The notes: generated by a model from the sequence alone, not told the origin. Shown: positions 32,646 through 45,330, numbered from the stretch's first letter. The stretch: DNA of 64,000 nucleotides from Melastoma dodecandrum (GCA_029817715.1 JARUPY010000397.1:7688001-7752000); one strand, 5' to 3'. Numbers and translations are program-made.

Positions 32646-33088
32646 AGACTTGAGCGGAGATAATTAGGGTCAAAAAATCGATTGGGGGCAGCTTAGACTT
32701 GGTGTGTAGTGTGTTTGGGCTTTAATTTCTGATTTTCTCTGCTAGGCATATAGAGAGTCGTCCTAAAATCTGAGGACACCTGAGTTTAGAGGATATACCA
32801 GTCATATGGGAGGGCTTGTCAACCCTTTTACCTGCGGTGAGTATCCACCCTTCTCGTCCGAAGGTGAGTCAAAAGCTAGTCTAAATTATAAATTTGAAGA
32901 TTGTACACATTGTTAGGACACTGACAATTTGGTTGTTTTATCTCTAACAGGCCATGACTGCTCGGTCAGTAGTGTTTTCGATTTTTTATTATGCATTTCA
33001 CGCAATGCATTTTGTAGGCTCATATTTGCTATAATCATAGCAAAACAAAAGTTAGCAAAATGGCTAACTTTTTTTCACATTTTGAAGA

Positions 33089-34290
33089 TGTCTACTTTTG
33101 CTAGACTGAAGCAAGAGCAGCCACCCCTGATGCTATTGAAGAATTGGTTTGGCGGTTCCCACCAAGTGAGAAAGAGTTTGTTGAATCCAAGCTTGATGGA
33201 GCTCATCACGGTGGTGCTAGATTGGGTCGTTTCACAAATCTTATAGCTAAATGGAACCCAAAGATATTTACCTTTAATTTCAATGACTTCGAATTGGCTC
33301 CTACTTATGAGGAATATCTCCAGCTAACTGGCTTTGCCCACAAGCTGGGCATCCTTCCTCTGGATGGGAAGGAATCAGTGCATTGGAAGCTGCCTTTGCC
33401 ATTTAGGGTGGAATATGTCATAGTTCACATCATAATCACGCAAACGAACACATGTCATATCCCGATCGATGCCATTCCCATCTTTTGATCTGCACCATAC
33501 TTCCTAGAGGAAGGCAAATAGACAGGGATCTGCCCGGGCATTTGTCCTTCTTTTTATTGGCATGATCCTTTACCCTGGTACCGAGAGTTCCATATGTGTC
33601 TGAGCGGTCTATAATATGAGAGCCATCCTAGAGGATCTACATTTCATTCCAAATATGCTTGAGGAGACCTACTACGAACTAAATAGCGTCGCTCGAAGAA
33701 CTCAATATGGGTTCAGACGTCATCACACTTCCTTTTGCCTGTCGTTGCTACTGACGTGGTTCTTGACACATTTGGGAATTGTGGGATAACCACGAGCCCT
33801 AATCACTCGCCAAGTTTGATGCACTATATGACCACTTATGCCATCAATCTGAAATGCAGTTTCAGATGAGTTCGTAAGTTCCTTGAAACCGTCATAGCGG
33901 GTGACTTCTACCATACGGCTCGTTGCTTCCAAATGGTTGACGTGTTCGTCGACTCTGCAAGAGGTGCATATAGTCCCATATTAAACATTGAGGGATCTCA
34001 CACTACTTACCAGCTCGTGATGTGAACCAATTCGAAAGTCGCGTAGAGATCCCCATTCCTCCGACAAAACTGCAAACATCGATTGAGGCAGACCTTTTAC
34101 TCTCGAGCAAGTGCATGGAGAACAAGCAAGTCGTCAGCTTATGGACCTGGCCAAATACGCCATTCGTACGCTTCTCCAAAGGTCGGAGCATAGCTGGCCC
34201 ACAAAAGGGCATATTCATTCAAACGTCGATGCTACGGTCCTTTGTTCTAGAGTCATCAAAACTTTCATTTTTCTTCTTTAGTTTTTGAAG
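33089..34290 (+). pseudogene. Plant-mobile-domain (DUF7745-like) ORF, broken
   Basis: It starts MSTFARLKQEQ at 33089 and changes frame at about 33140. It continues EFVESKLDGAHHGGARLGRF, NLIAKWNPKIFTFNFNDF, ELAPTYEEYLQLTGF to 33488. The block FxFNDFELAPTYEEY is the signature of this plant domain. Later blocks (YELNSVARRTQYGF near 33680-33720; VSLWTWPNTPF near 34140) are in other frames with stops. The biochemical role of the domain is not settled; in retroelements it is an accessory ORF. Confidence 0.65.
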
Positions 34291-34465
34291 CATGTGTGCT
34301 TGTAGACATTGAAATTTATAAATGTCTAAAAATATCATCCGGACCAAAAACCATATGTTATATCGATCATTATGATATGAAATATTTTACACTTTTAATT
34401 TAATGTAAAATTAATACAAGGATGGGATATTGTGATTATATAATTTCAAGTCAACCTCACTTAGA

Positions 34466-35127
34466 TGTTGGGTTTTATAATTATGGCATAGCCCATATAC
34501 TAGCCCAATTAAGCCTAACCTAATAATACAAATAAATCGAGTTTCACCCATATATCGGCCCATTTATGGCATGGTCCATACTCCAACCCAATCTAAAAGT
34601 CTGTCTCACATCGAAAAGAGATGGCACCTAAGGGTTTTCTGAACTCATATATAAAGGGAGTCCCTCCCTCTCATTTGACACGACTTGAAGAGTGATGAGC
34701 TCCTTAACTTAACGAAGCTGTCGAGCACTCTTTCCTCACACAACCGACGATAAGGTTATACCAATACTCATATAGTCCGGTCCAGAAGATCGACCAAATC
34801 AAGATTCTGCAGCCCTGGTGTTCTTCACCCATATCTAGAAGACTCTGTGGTTCAAGCTTATACACAACTGGTGTTCTTCGCCATTAATGAAGACCCATTG
34901 GATCAAAGCTCTACAGCCCCAACGTCTTCATCAACATACTTCCCTGAAGCTCCAATGGATATTCGTCAGAGCCTCTGCCCATCCACATTCCAGATATATT
35001 GCAAGTATAGAATCGGGAGATTCACGTGCATTTCTTGTTACTAGAGAATGAACCCACCCATACTTTTCGTACAACCATTTGTACACCATTTCCAGTCTTA
35101 TATTCGGACTACGGAATTGTATTCACA
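34466..35127 (+). repeat. 5' LTR with TATA box
   Basis: Starts TGTTGGGTTTTA and ends ATTCACA. A TATATAAA lies at about 34648-34655, followed by a pyrimidine-rich stretch. The right end is followed, after three bases, by a primer-binding site. The left end is inferred from TG and the family-like start only. Confidence 0.6.
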
Positions 35128-35130
35128 AAT

Positions 35131-35150
35131 TTTCGGCACGCCTAGTGGGA
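35131..35150 (+). other. Primer-binding site of the gypsy element
   Basis: TTTCGGCACGCCTAGTGGGA closely resembles the TTCGGCACGCCCAGTGGGAC leader of a common plant gypsy family. It lies three bases after the LTR end. Confidence 0.65.
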
Positions 35151-35193
35151 CAATCTCTACCCCACATCTCCTTACATCCGAATATCTAGATGG

Positions 35194-36780
35194 CTTCAAA
35201 GATGATCATGTTGAAAAACCTCGCCAATGTTGTGGATAATTAGCTAGCCAGTTTTCCTTCCTACTCGTGCGACCAAACCGGTGGCTGATATATATATATA
35301 TATAAGGAGACAAAGCAAATCCCCCAATCCATCTATAACAAGTCACCTCCATCATATAAGGAGGTTACTGAAAGAAACCTTCTTAGCAGGGGTGATATAT
35401 CAGCAATCCATTTTGGCTACTTTCAAAAGAGCTCATCAAGTGTCTCTCCTCATGGGACTCTTCATCAGACTACACTCCAAAATAGAGCTTTGCTGAATCA
35501 TGGGCTAAAGTGCTCAAGCAGATAGATGAGATAGAAGAAACTCTTCCATCTGTTACTCAAAAATCATCTCTACCCTGCAAGGAGGTCGTTGGAATGGTTC
35601 CATTGACCAAATGCATTATGCCGCCAGTTCCCCTGCTGTAACTTCCATAATAGCTCATCAGGAGACTCTTCACCAAATCGTTCTATAAGTACCAGTGAGG
35701 TTGATCCAGCTAAGAAGTTAGAATATGTTATGCCAGTTATGATGGCAGACACCCCATCATTGGATGACAAAGTTACATCTCTCGTTAAAGTAGCAAAGGC
35801 GATGATGAAGTCTATGAAGGATAAGGATCAACAACTCGAATATGTCATAAGCAGGCTCGAGAATAAAGAGTCTGGAAGAACATCTGATCAAGGCGATTCT
35901 CATGTACGAAAAGACAAAGGCAAGACTGTGTTGAATATGGATGATTCACCAAAGCGAGTATTCGTCTCTATTGATGCTCTATTCTAAACTATAGCAATGA
36001 AGGAACTAATACAAGAGGCCCTGAAGGATGAGTTTGAGAGAAAATCCATAACATCTTCGACGTACTATATGCCATACAGCCAAAGAATCAAAAGCGTGAG
36101 CATGCCAATGGGTTATCAGCCCTCGTACTTCCAACAATTTGATGGGAAGGAGAATCCAAGGCAACATGTGGCTCATTTTGTTGAGACTTGCAATAATGCT
36201 GGTACGGATAGAAACCTCATGGTCAAGCAGTTCGTCTGCTCCTTGAAGGGGAATGCTTTCGACTGGTATATCAACATAAAACCCAAAAACTATTAATAGT
36301 TGGGAGCAGTTGGCAAGAGAGTTCTTGAATTGCTTTCATAGCATGAAACGTGTGGTGAGCATGATAGAACTTACTAACACTCGTCAATGGAAAGGCGAGC
36401 CCATCATTGATCATATACAGCGATGGAAGAATTTAAGCTTGAACTGTGGAGATTGCTCGTCTGAAGCGACATCCATATATGCATTCAAGAAATGCTTTGG
36501 AGGATACGTTACATTTTGCAAGGGATGAAACCTCGATCTTTTAAGGAACTGGCTACAAGAGCGCATGATATGGAGCTAAGTTTTGTAGGAGTCGGTGTAG
36601 TGGTACTTAAGCCATCCAAGGAAATAGGAATACCAGTTGGTAGAACTAGGGGCAAGCCTGCCTTCAAGGATAACAAGAAACAAGTGATGGCTATCGATGT
36701 TGTCCACATCAAGGTCACGAATGCAAAGGATAAATTACAATCAAGGGCTTTAACCCCTACTCCGGCATATCCCAAGACAG
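35194..36780 (+). pseudogene. gypsy gag, broken
   Basis: Begins near ATGGCTTCAAAG (about 35194). Better-preserved blocks are at 35997-36296 (QPSYFQQFDGKENPRQHVAHF, VETCNNAGTDRNLMVKQFVC, SLKGNAFDWYINIKP), 36330-36430 (MIELTNTRQWKGEPIIDHIQ, RWKNLSLNC), and 36525-36590 (LQGMKPRSFKELATRAHDME). These are the capsid blocks of a widespread plant gypsy Gag. Stops occur at about 35237, 35985 and 36294, and there are at least two frame changes. Confidence 0.82.
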
Positions 36781-38760
36781 AGAAGTGACGATTTTAAAGG
36801 AGAGGTAAATAAACAATATCATTTCCCAGATTCGGATGTCGTACAGATATTTGACTTTCTTCTGTCTATTAATATGATTGAACTCCTTACGTCTAAACGT
36901 CCATAACGAGCGAGTCGAGCGAAGGATCCAAATTTTTGTAAGTATCTTCGTGTCCTGGGCCATCCTATTAAGAAATGTTTTATCTTTAAGGAAAAGGTTA
37001 TGGAGCTTGTCCGAGAAAACAAGATTGACTTAGGCTCGATGATTTCCTCAAACATGGTGGATGAAGCAACTTTCAACATCTCCAATATTATTTTTGGGAC
37101 ATTTAGCTCTCATGAGATGGTCACTTTTCAGCGTTCAAAGATGGCACCAGATGACATTCATGATGTCAAGATGCCAAGTTGTGCAATTGGCCAAGGGAGT
37201 TTCATGCTAAAGAAGGAGCCAAAGAAAGACTTCGAAGCCTCGAGAGAAGAAATATCCTATCCGGACGATAGTCTCTAGAAGAGGTCCAAGAAAAGCGAAC
37301 TTCAAGGAGGATATAGATAAGCAAACCCTTGATGTTGAAGTAACTCTGAAGAAGCCATCACCAATCACGGTGTGGGATTTCTTCCGCGAAACATTTCGAA
37401 GACTTGCGAATTTGTCTAGAAGTTATTACCATATTGACAAGGATAAAGAGCAACCTAACTCAAAGGTTGACATCCTAGAAAACTCCATTGTGTTGTTGGT
37501 GGAAAACGTAAAGGATAATTTTCCAACTATTACGTTTTCTGATGAAGATCTTTTTGTGGGCCATAACTCCCATAATCAACCACTATTTGTGTCCAGATAT
37601 ACATGCAGAATAAAGTTATCCGCATCCTGATTGTCTTAGGTTATGCCGTCAACATCATTTCATCAAAAGCATTGAAAGATATTGGCTGGAGAGTAGATGA
37701 TCTCTCAAGTAGCCAACTGTTAATCTAATAATTTAATCAAGCCGTCAGAAAATTTTGTCTTTCTCTCACGATGGGTGACATAGAATCTTGCACGACATTC
37801 TTTGTTATCGGTTCAAAAACGACCTGTAATATGTTATTCGGTCGACCTTGGATGCACGAATATGGAGTCGTTGCATCAACTCTTCATCAATGCTTCAAGT
37901 TCATTAAGGATTAACTGTCGTGTACAGTATTATCGGATGTTAAGCCCTTCACAGAAGTAGAGTCATACTTTATTGATTCAAAATTTTACTTGAACAAGAA
38001 TGTAGATATGGAGCCCTCAAAGTTAAAGCATGTCGTAAAGAATCAACTGCAAATGTACCATCCTCACAACAAGAGGACTCTTCAGTCGATCTTATGCTTG
38101 AAAATGCAAAGGCTAAAGATACGACAAAGCAGAGCATGCCAATTTTGTGCTACATCTTCGGAGAATTCAGGAAAGCAAGAAAAAACACCTTTCGGGAGCT
38201 ATGATAGTGCAAAAACGATACTGCCGAAGGAATTCAATCGGTCTGTGACAAAGCTCACACAATGGTCCCCATGAGTGCACCTCTAAAAGGTTTTATTCGA
38301 CTGAAGTAGGGAGCGATTCTTTATCCTAATTCGTTCTTGATAATCGTACTAACTGGTTTGATCCAAATGATTTTAAGTTACTTTATGCAGCTAGCTACAC
38401 TGAGGACTGGAAGACACTTATGGATGCGTCAAAAGAAGTGAATTTAAGAGATGGACAAAAGTTAAAATTAGGCCTTGGGTATGTCACTCCTAAGCAAGTC
38501 TGTCTTCCAGTGAAAGAAGCATCAACCCAATACATCGAGGCCAATGATGAAAAAACCACGATACGTGTGAGAACTTCAGTATTAGATCAAATTGGAGCCC
38601 CATCAGGAAGAAAATCGGTATTTGATAGATCCGGTGCTCAAGAAGAAAAGAGTGATGCCCGAAGATCTACGCGACTAAGATTGGGTCAAGCTCCAAGAAG
38701 TCAAATGGTGTGGAAGAGATATCCCGGTTATTCTTGAAGACATGATTGATCTCCATAGCA
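36780..38760 (+). pseudogene. gypsy protease and linker, broken
   Basis: After gag, the sequence reads KYLRVLGHPIKKCFIFKEKV (36940-37000), the Cys/His part of late gag. GHNSHNQPLFVSRYT starts protease (37560). The active-site block that is usually DGGSAVNI reads VLGYAVNI at about 37635, so the catalytic Asp is lost. FGRPWMHEYGVVASTLHQCF (about 37840-37895) closes protease. 38420-38737 is linker with RTSVLDQIG and KSVFDRSG repeats, usual for this family. Confidence 0.75.
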
Positions 38761-39079
38761 AAAATTCCTTCCCTAATGAAGTGTCTAATCTTTGTGGAAG
38801 TAACTATAGGAGAAGTGCTGAAAATGACCACAAAGACGTGAATATCTACAAATGGCAATGAGGAGTTATCTTGAGATAACGTTGAAGATAATGTTATTTC
38901 TTCTTATCATGCCACGATTTTATAGGCCGATGAAGACGCATCTCACAAAGAGGATGATGTGGAAGAACCTCCTGAAGTGTTAGAGGATGAGAAGAAGTCC
39001 ATTGTTGACGAATTGAAGGAAGTTTACCTTGGGAAAAGGATCATCATCCCACCTTCCTTAGCACAAGTTTGACGTATGA

Positions 39080-39330
39080 AGAGGAGAAATTTATGTCCAT
39101 CTGCTGAAGGAATACAAAGATGTCTTCGCTTAGAGATATAAAAAAATGCCCGGTCTCGACCCGAAAAACCGTTGTTGCATAAGTTGGCAATCAAGCATGG
39201 GGCTCATCCCATAAAGTAAGCTTAATGACGCTTTCGTCTTGAGTTGATTCCGTTAATAAAAGTAGAGGTCAACAAGCTTATCGAAGCTGGATTTATCCAG
39301 CTAGAAACTTGCATCGTCTTCGTAGCTCCA
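39080..39330 (+). pseudogene. gypsy RT N-terminal stub
   Basis: Reads LLKEYKDVFA-stop-RYKKMPGLDPKN, then VEVNKLIEAGFIQ. These blocks open RT in this family. The sequence then runs into a minus-strand gene fragment, so palm motifs are missing. Confidence 0.75.
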
Positions 39331-39339
39331 CGAAGATGT

Positions 39340-39892
39340 TGGAATGCCGCAAATAAATAATGACAGCTCTTCGGGAGAAAACTTCCATTAGTCGATGAAC
39401 TGGTGAGTTCCCTTAACAAGGCATCGTCTCCTCATGCATTTCATCGTTAACAGGAAGACCTTTGAGATTGTATAGATCCCATAGTGAGATTGACACAACT
39501 CCCATGGACGTCTCGAGCGTGTTGATATCTGAACACCATGCTTCGTAAAAGGCACATAGAATATCCTTGTTACAATCATAAGTATAACATGAGCAATAGA
39601 CAACATCCAATATATCGGCATGTTCGAGAATCCCCTTATTGCGAGATATCACATCATCCCCAATACCTTGCGATGTAGGTGAATTCGCCGCGCATGAGAA
39701 AATACCCTTCCTAATGGGAATCGCCTGATATGATCTTCCTTCCCAATGTAAGCGAAGGTTTTGGCTCGGCATAAGACATTGTAGATGATGACACCCGAAA
39801 CCAGGCCTTGGGGTGATAAGAGTCATCTGGAATTTTTTTCGACCATCGTTGGATGTTGTCTTGTTTGAGGTCAAGCTTGATTCAAGGAGCAT
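39340..39892 (-). pseudogene. Plant mobile domain (aminotransferase-like) fragment
   Basis: The minus strand reads KGILEHADILDVVYCSCYTY, then ILCAFYEAWCSDINTLETSM, GVVSISLWDLYNLKGLPVND and EMHEETMPCLRELTSSSTNG, ending CHYLFAAFQHL. The WCxxxNTLxTxxGExSISLWDLxxLGGLP pattern is the N-terminal part of a plant mobile domain protein. A frame change is needed near 39415. It faces the truncated RT head to head at about 39335. It may be part of another retroelement or of a decayed host gene. Confidence 0.7.
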
Positions 39893-40837
39893 AATGGACG
39901 ATTTTGGGTGAACGACATCATAACTTCAACAAATCTTCCCCTTAGGAGTTCTCTTCTTTCGCAAGACATAAAAACCTTTGTCCAGCTAAAGCCGTCTCCT
40001 TGAAATAAACCAAGGCTCTAAAATAATAAATAGAAGATCAGATGGACTTGGTGAGATACTTATCAGATTGCAATCAAATATTTTTGAAAAGAAAAAGAAA
40101 GCATATCTCTCGTGAATCCCGTTAAAAAAGAATTTAAAACCATAAATAGGAGAAACATGAAGAAAAATATCTATCAACGAAGTTGAAATCATTCAAAAAA
40201 TCAAAATATGATCATGAGTGGTGGACAAGATATCAAGTCATGTTGATAACGGCTTTGAAGTTTCGTACAAAGCCACGACACATCAAACGTATGATAGTAA
40301 AGTCGTCCAGTGTATTAGAGTTCCAGGCCGATTTCTTTAAAAAATGAGAGAGAGAAGGAAAAATTAACGGGCGATACCTCGTTGTTGCTGGTCATACGAA
40401 GAAATTAACAAAAAAAAAAGAAAGACAATGGTGAGAAAAGGAAGATAACATCGAAACATAATTATCCATAATAACAAGTTATACGACCAGAAAATAAAGT
40501 TGAGAGGACGAATGTCTCACGTGACACATGAGAATTAAGGAGCTTCAAGTCGCAGACAATTCAAAAGATTCAACACTCCGCTCACATAATGGTGAAACTG
40601 TTATCGAAAGAAGAAAGCAAATATACGGATTTGGATACATACAAGAAACAACAACAAATACCAAAGCCAGAATAAAAGAGGAGGTGGCGTCAACATATTA
40701 TTAAAAGAAGGCTAACCGTGATTAGAGACGGAAGTGCCCCGCGACAAAGTTCGAAATGTAGACTCGCCGAAGACTTGACAAATAAAAGGAAGGGGAAAGA
40801 AGAAAGTGTGTCAGGGGTAAGCGGCCAACGTCCCAGA
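39893..40837. other. Non-coding, nothing recognised
   Basis: No domain, LTR end or RNA gene recognised. Purine-rich on the plus strand toward 40400-40800. Borders the left end of the MULE. Confidence 0.3.
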
Positions 40838-41527
40838 GGACGTTACCCGCAATGTATTAATTTTTTGCTTTATTAGTATATTTGTACAAACGAAATTAGT
40901 TGTTTTTACATTACTAATGCAATTAGTACAAATGTACAAAAGAAAAACCTGTTATTCCTAGTACAGGTTAGTCCAAATGTACTAACTAGAACAGTAATTT
41001 TTTGGTACATTATTTATACATTTCAATGTTTCGTACATTAATAACAATTTACTATACATATCAGTACAAATGTACAAATCATGTCATAGTACATTACTTG
41101 TACATTTATACTAATGCGTATAGTAATTTGTACATTTGTAATAATGCGCACAGTAATCTATTAGTAATGTACAAAATTACTAAATGTACTAAATGTACAA
41201 ACTAATTACTATTCTAATTAGTAGAAATGTACTAACATGTACTAGGAATAATAATATTTTCTTTTGTACATTTGTACTGATTCGAACAGTAATAATGAAC
41301 AAAATATTGAATTTTGTTAGTATATTTGTACTAAATTTTTAGCATTTTGTACTAAAAATTTTAGTACAAATGTACAAAACTATTTTGTATATTACTAATA
41401 TGCACGGTGTAATCCGAACCAAACTCCTAACATGTCGTGGCTTAGATTTTACCATTTTGCACGTAACCCCACCCAGCTTTTCCCTTACTTCCTCGGTCAC
41501 TTTCTCCCAAAATTCGCCACTCCAGTC
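40838..41527 (+). repeat. MULE left terminal inverted repeat
   Basis: Matches the reverse complement of 49304-50058 along nearly its whole length. The inner part includes TTTTGTACTAAAAATTTTAG and TCGGTCACTTTCTCCCAAAA-like sequence; the outer part begins GGACGTTACCCGCAATGTA. The AT-rich body holds many GTACAAATGTAC-type words. Confidence 0.87.
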
Positions 41528-42033
41528 TTTGTGCTCCCGTGCTTGTTCCATTACCTCTCTTTGGATGCGTATTCAGGAAACTCGGCCATACATCGAAGGT
41601 ATGTTCACGGGTCGGTATGGGAGGTAAGTGGGTTTGCATGGGTTCGGTTTGGGGGTCTATTGGGGCTGTGGGTATAGGGTTTAGTTGCGAGGCTGAATTG
41701 GGTGGGGGAAGGTGATTGCATTGGACAGGGCGTGGCTTTGTGATTTTATTTATGGCTTAGGTCTAGTCGATTTGGGTGGGTTCATTGTGGCGTCCGCTTA
41801 GGGTACGGATTCATCCCCTTTGTTGAGAGGTCGAATGGGTTGCGGGGCGATTTGGTTGTCATTACCTAAGAGTGTGTAATTTGAACAGGAAGCGATTTAT
41901 TTTCCATAGAGGAAATATATTGGCGTGTCTTGGATCTGAGTAGGATACCGATTTTGTGGGGACTCTACTGGGGTCGCAATTTAGAGTGGTCCTGTTTGGG
42001 TCAGTTTGACGAGCTATTAGGGTTGTTCCATCC

Positions 42034-45000
42034 GTGCACAACGATCTGTTTCATTCAATGCTTCTATTAGAGATGGATATGAAGGACCCCGAGGTTGGTG
42101 GAGACATAAATAACGAAGATGTCGGAGGTGATGCGCTTCCTCGGTTAGCGACGAAACGTGTCAAGGCATCTAGCCTAGAGAAGGTGAATTCCCGATCGTC
42201 CGCCTTGCAACCCATGCGGACAAGCGTCACTGTGTCTGGCTAACTTCTTTCGGTATTGTCGCAAGGTTACATATTCACCCATTGTAGCCCGAAGAAGCTG
42301 TTTGTGTTGTTGGATTCCTTCGATGACGACAAAAAGGACCTGTTCATAGAAGTCAGCATTGACGGGCTCCTTCATTTGGCAAGCAGGAACGTGAACCATA
42401 GGGCATTGTGGCTATGCTTGAGGATCTTCAATCCATTGAAGCGTGTGATGGTCATCAACGATGTCGAACACACATTGAGACCGACAGATGTAAAAACGAT
42501 ACTTGGAGTCCGTTGCATGGATGTCCCTGTTCCGATGAAAGGCTCACTGGATTATGTTCACTGTGAGTTACGCGACTACCTGAAAGTTGGGAGGATATCT
42601 ATGAAGTCGGTTAAGGATAAGTTGCGAGAGAAGGAGGCGATCGACGAACTATTCAAGGCGGGACTGGTACTATTCATCCTGGGCTGCTACCTCTGCCCGG
42701 GCACTGCCTTTGACATCCCAAAGGATTATTTCTTGGCAATATGTAACACAGGGGCGATTGGTAGCTTTGATTGGGCGGGACACGTGGTAGATCACCTATG
42801 CGAAGTTGTGGACATTTCAAGGGAAAAAACAACAGCGTTACATAGGCGAATGCGTATACCTTCTTATCGTAAGTATCTATATGGTAGTATTGTCTGCACT
42901 GCATTATTACATACTTAAGGATGCGTACAATTTGTGCCGACGATTTTTTTGTGCTTATATACTGCCTAAATATGTTACAACACGTTTACAGGTCTTTTAT
43001 GCAAGCAATATTTCTAAGCCTGGATCAGCACTTTCAAGATCTAGTCGGTCAGCGCCATTATGTGCGAATTGGGATGACGACAGATTGCATGCAATTTTCA
43101 AATTGTCGAACGTGAGTTATTCGGAAAAGGTATGATACGGTTGTTGCAACTTTAATTTTAACAAACGTGTTTGCATAGCTTGTTCATTACTAACAATTTT
43201 TCTATTATTCACAAATGATCAGGGTCAGGTGGGATTCGACATGTCTAATATTGATGGTCGTGGTATCGTGGATGAGAATGACGAAATTCACTGGGTGATA
43301 AGGAATTTGAAGGTAAAGTACGATCCATCATGCTTAGATGTTCATTTGCTACTCGTGCAACAACAGGCTGACAATTTTATGTGGTTCAGTCCGTAGAAAT
43401 GTTGAGGACGGTAAGAAAGACCAGCATCGGAAACTGCAAATATTGATCAATGAGGTCAGACAAGTAAGGAGCCTTGTTCGGATAGTGGCAAATGGCAGAA
43501 CGACCTAACAACCAACGCAAACCGAGAAATCGCCAACGGAAGAGATCGTGGCCCCATATGTTGAATTCGTAAATATTACGTCACGGGTGGATGCGGACCG
43601 AGGCTTACAAGGTCAAAACAATGACTAGAAGAATCAACTAAATGAAGCAGGACCCTCTGCAGTGAAGAAGACGGTATTAGTTGAAGTTGGGTCATTGCTG
43701 CAGTCTGAGGGATTCGACGATTCGCAACACACAACTGATAGCCTCATTCACTTGAATCTAATGACGGATTGGAAGCAATGGAAAGAAAAGTGAATGAGGC
43801 ACTCAACAAAATGGCTAAACTGTTGGAGGCTCACAAGGTGAGATCGGGGAGAGAACTGAAAATTTAGAGGACAATACATAGGGCGAGGAAGATGATGAGA
43901 ACAAAAGGCTACTGGCACCTCAGGAGGTGGATAGCAATGAAACAAGGGATGGTAACACACCGTCACCAATAGCTGCACAACACAACGTAGGTAACAAGGT
44001 TAGATTATATATCATTATAATTTTGTCATCGTCGTTCTTAATTCGTATTCCATATTATCGACAAATTGACATAGACAGTAACGGTATATTGGTAAATACG
44101 ATTGTGTCGGAGAGTAGTTCTTCAACTAATCACGTGAACAATCTCCAAAAGATTCAGACCCATCGTGCCTTGGCAAAGAAGTCGTCCGTGTACACGACCT
44201 GTCCCTTCGTGGTGTATAAGTCAGTCGTCCGACGGTCGAAAAGGAAGCGTGATTCCATACCGGAGGTGTAAGATCACCCATTAATTGTAAGTTGTAGACG
44301 TCGCTATAAAATGGTTAATCCAATGCCAACTAGTCTTCTCAACCATCTTGACTATGTTAATTTATAGGACATTGATACACTTATTCCGGAAGATGTTGAG
44401 TTAGGTGAGCTGAAATCTTTTACAGTGGCCGATTGGAATGTATTGTCCTATGCTAGGAGTGATCTTCTCGATCCTAGGTGGGATTTTCTTTTTCCTTATT
44501 GTTCGTTATTATGCCATCGAAACTCTAAGGATTGTAAATGCCATTATGCTGTGACAATGTCTGCTATGAACTTTTGTATTGCAGCGAGCTGCTTTGTTTG
44601 GGGGATTTTGTTAGCATTTCAAGGCATGAAATGTTGTCTCTCAAACCAAATAGGTGGATACACAATCACGTAAGGATATTGGAAACGATTAAGTTAAGTA
44701 ATTAGTAGTTGCACCGTGTTTGATGAAATCGCGACGATGTCTATTGCAGATCATTGACTTCCACGGATTGATGTTGAATAGCATTCAACCAGATGATGGT
44801 TGTACGCACTGGTATCTCACAAGTTGTTTTTTCTGTCAAAATTTGTATTTTCTTATCTATAAGGTGGCTTATCTTATCTTTTACAGATATACATACATGT
44901 GTGTGTTTCGGAGTCACATTGGACACTACAGGTAGTTAACTTTACCATAGGTGAAGTCCTCATCTTAGACATAATGCATAAGGGAACAAGTAACTTACAT

Positions 45001-45330
45001 GGGAGAATGGACCAGCATATGCACATGTTTACCCTTATCAGAGTAATTTTGGAAGAGAATTACGAGCGTTCAAGTCCAAGCACTGTACCAGACCTTTCCT
45101 CATGGCCCATTTGCTACTCTATGAACGTACCAAAGCAGTTCGTGTTGAGCGACGAGTAAGTTATCTTATCTCTCTAAATCTAGATCAGATATCATTATAT
45201 TCTTATGACAAACATCGGCCTGTTCCTTTTTCATTGGATAGCGCCGATTGTGGAATTTTCGTAATGAAGTTCATGCCTATGTCGGATCCATCCGATGGAC
45301 TTGGGGACATGGTGAGTTAATGCAGCAAAG
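42034..45330 (+). pseudogene. MULE-borne Ulp1-associated gene with C48-type protease domain
   Basis: An N-terminal domain at 42256-42868 (YIFTHCSPKKLFVLLDSF, GLLHLASRNVNHRALWLC, LFILGCYLCPGTAFDIPKDY) is of the type found in plant transposon Ulp1 genes. It ends at a GTAAGT. The following blocks (about 43000-43135, and 43380-44270) are low-complexity linker in several frames. The C-terminal part shows a C48-like triad: His in CTHWYLTSC (about 44805), Asp in VLILDIMHKG (about 44955), Cys in LDSADCGIFVMKFM (about 45235-45275), with WPICYSMNVPKQ between. Such enzymes cut SUMO-like proteins. TAG/TAA codons and unclear splicing leave it open whether it is functional. I infer at least four exons. Confidence 0.7.

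Larger units (their letters stand above)
32000..34290 (+). mobile_element. 5' part of an Ogre/Tat-like element
   Basis: A primer-binding site at 32626-32645 follows a sequence ending ...CGACA, as an LTR would. Downstream, at 33089-34290, is a broken ORF of the plant-mobile-domain type. Ogre/Tat elements often carry such an extra ORF before gag. No gag or pol of this element follows; it is cut off before the LTR of another element at 34466. The left limit is uncertain. Confidence 0.55.
34466..39330 (+). mobile_element. Ty3/gypsy element: 5' LTR, gag, protease, RT start; truncated
   Basis: Plus-strand order: LTR 34466-35127, primer-binding site 35131-35150, gag 35194-36780, protease region about 37540-37915, linker 37990-38760, and the first part of RT about 39080-39300 (LLKEYKDVFA, MPGLDPKNR, NKLIEAGFI). 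It stops where a minus-strand plant-mobile-domain fragment begins. No RNase H, integrase or 3' LTR follows. The protein blocks match the Tat-type group but differ from the elements at 1-5160 and 10735-21701. Confidence 0.75.

Noticed and set aside
35288..35305. TA run as a gene feature
   Set aside because: A short TA microsatellite only; it has no further meaning here.
40814..40837. 9-bp MULE target duplication
   Set aside because: I compared several 9-bp windows beside both ends and none matched; the flanks have diverged or the ends are misplaced.
41002..41205. Tyr/Asn-rich frame in the MULE TIR
   Set aside because: Produced by the AT-rich gtacaaatgtac repeats.
40838..41420. CRISPR-like or satellite array in the TIR
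   Set aside because: The short words are irregularly spaced, without spacer-repeat order, and the host is a plant.
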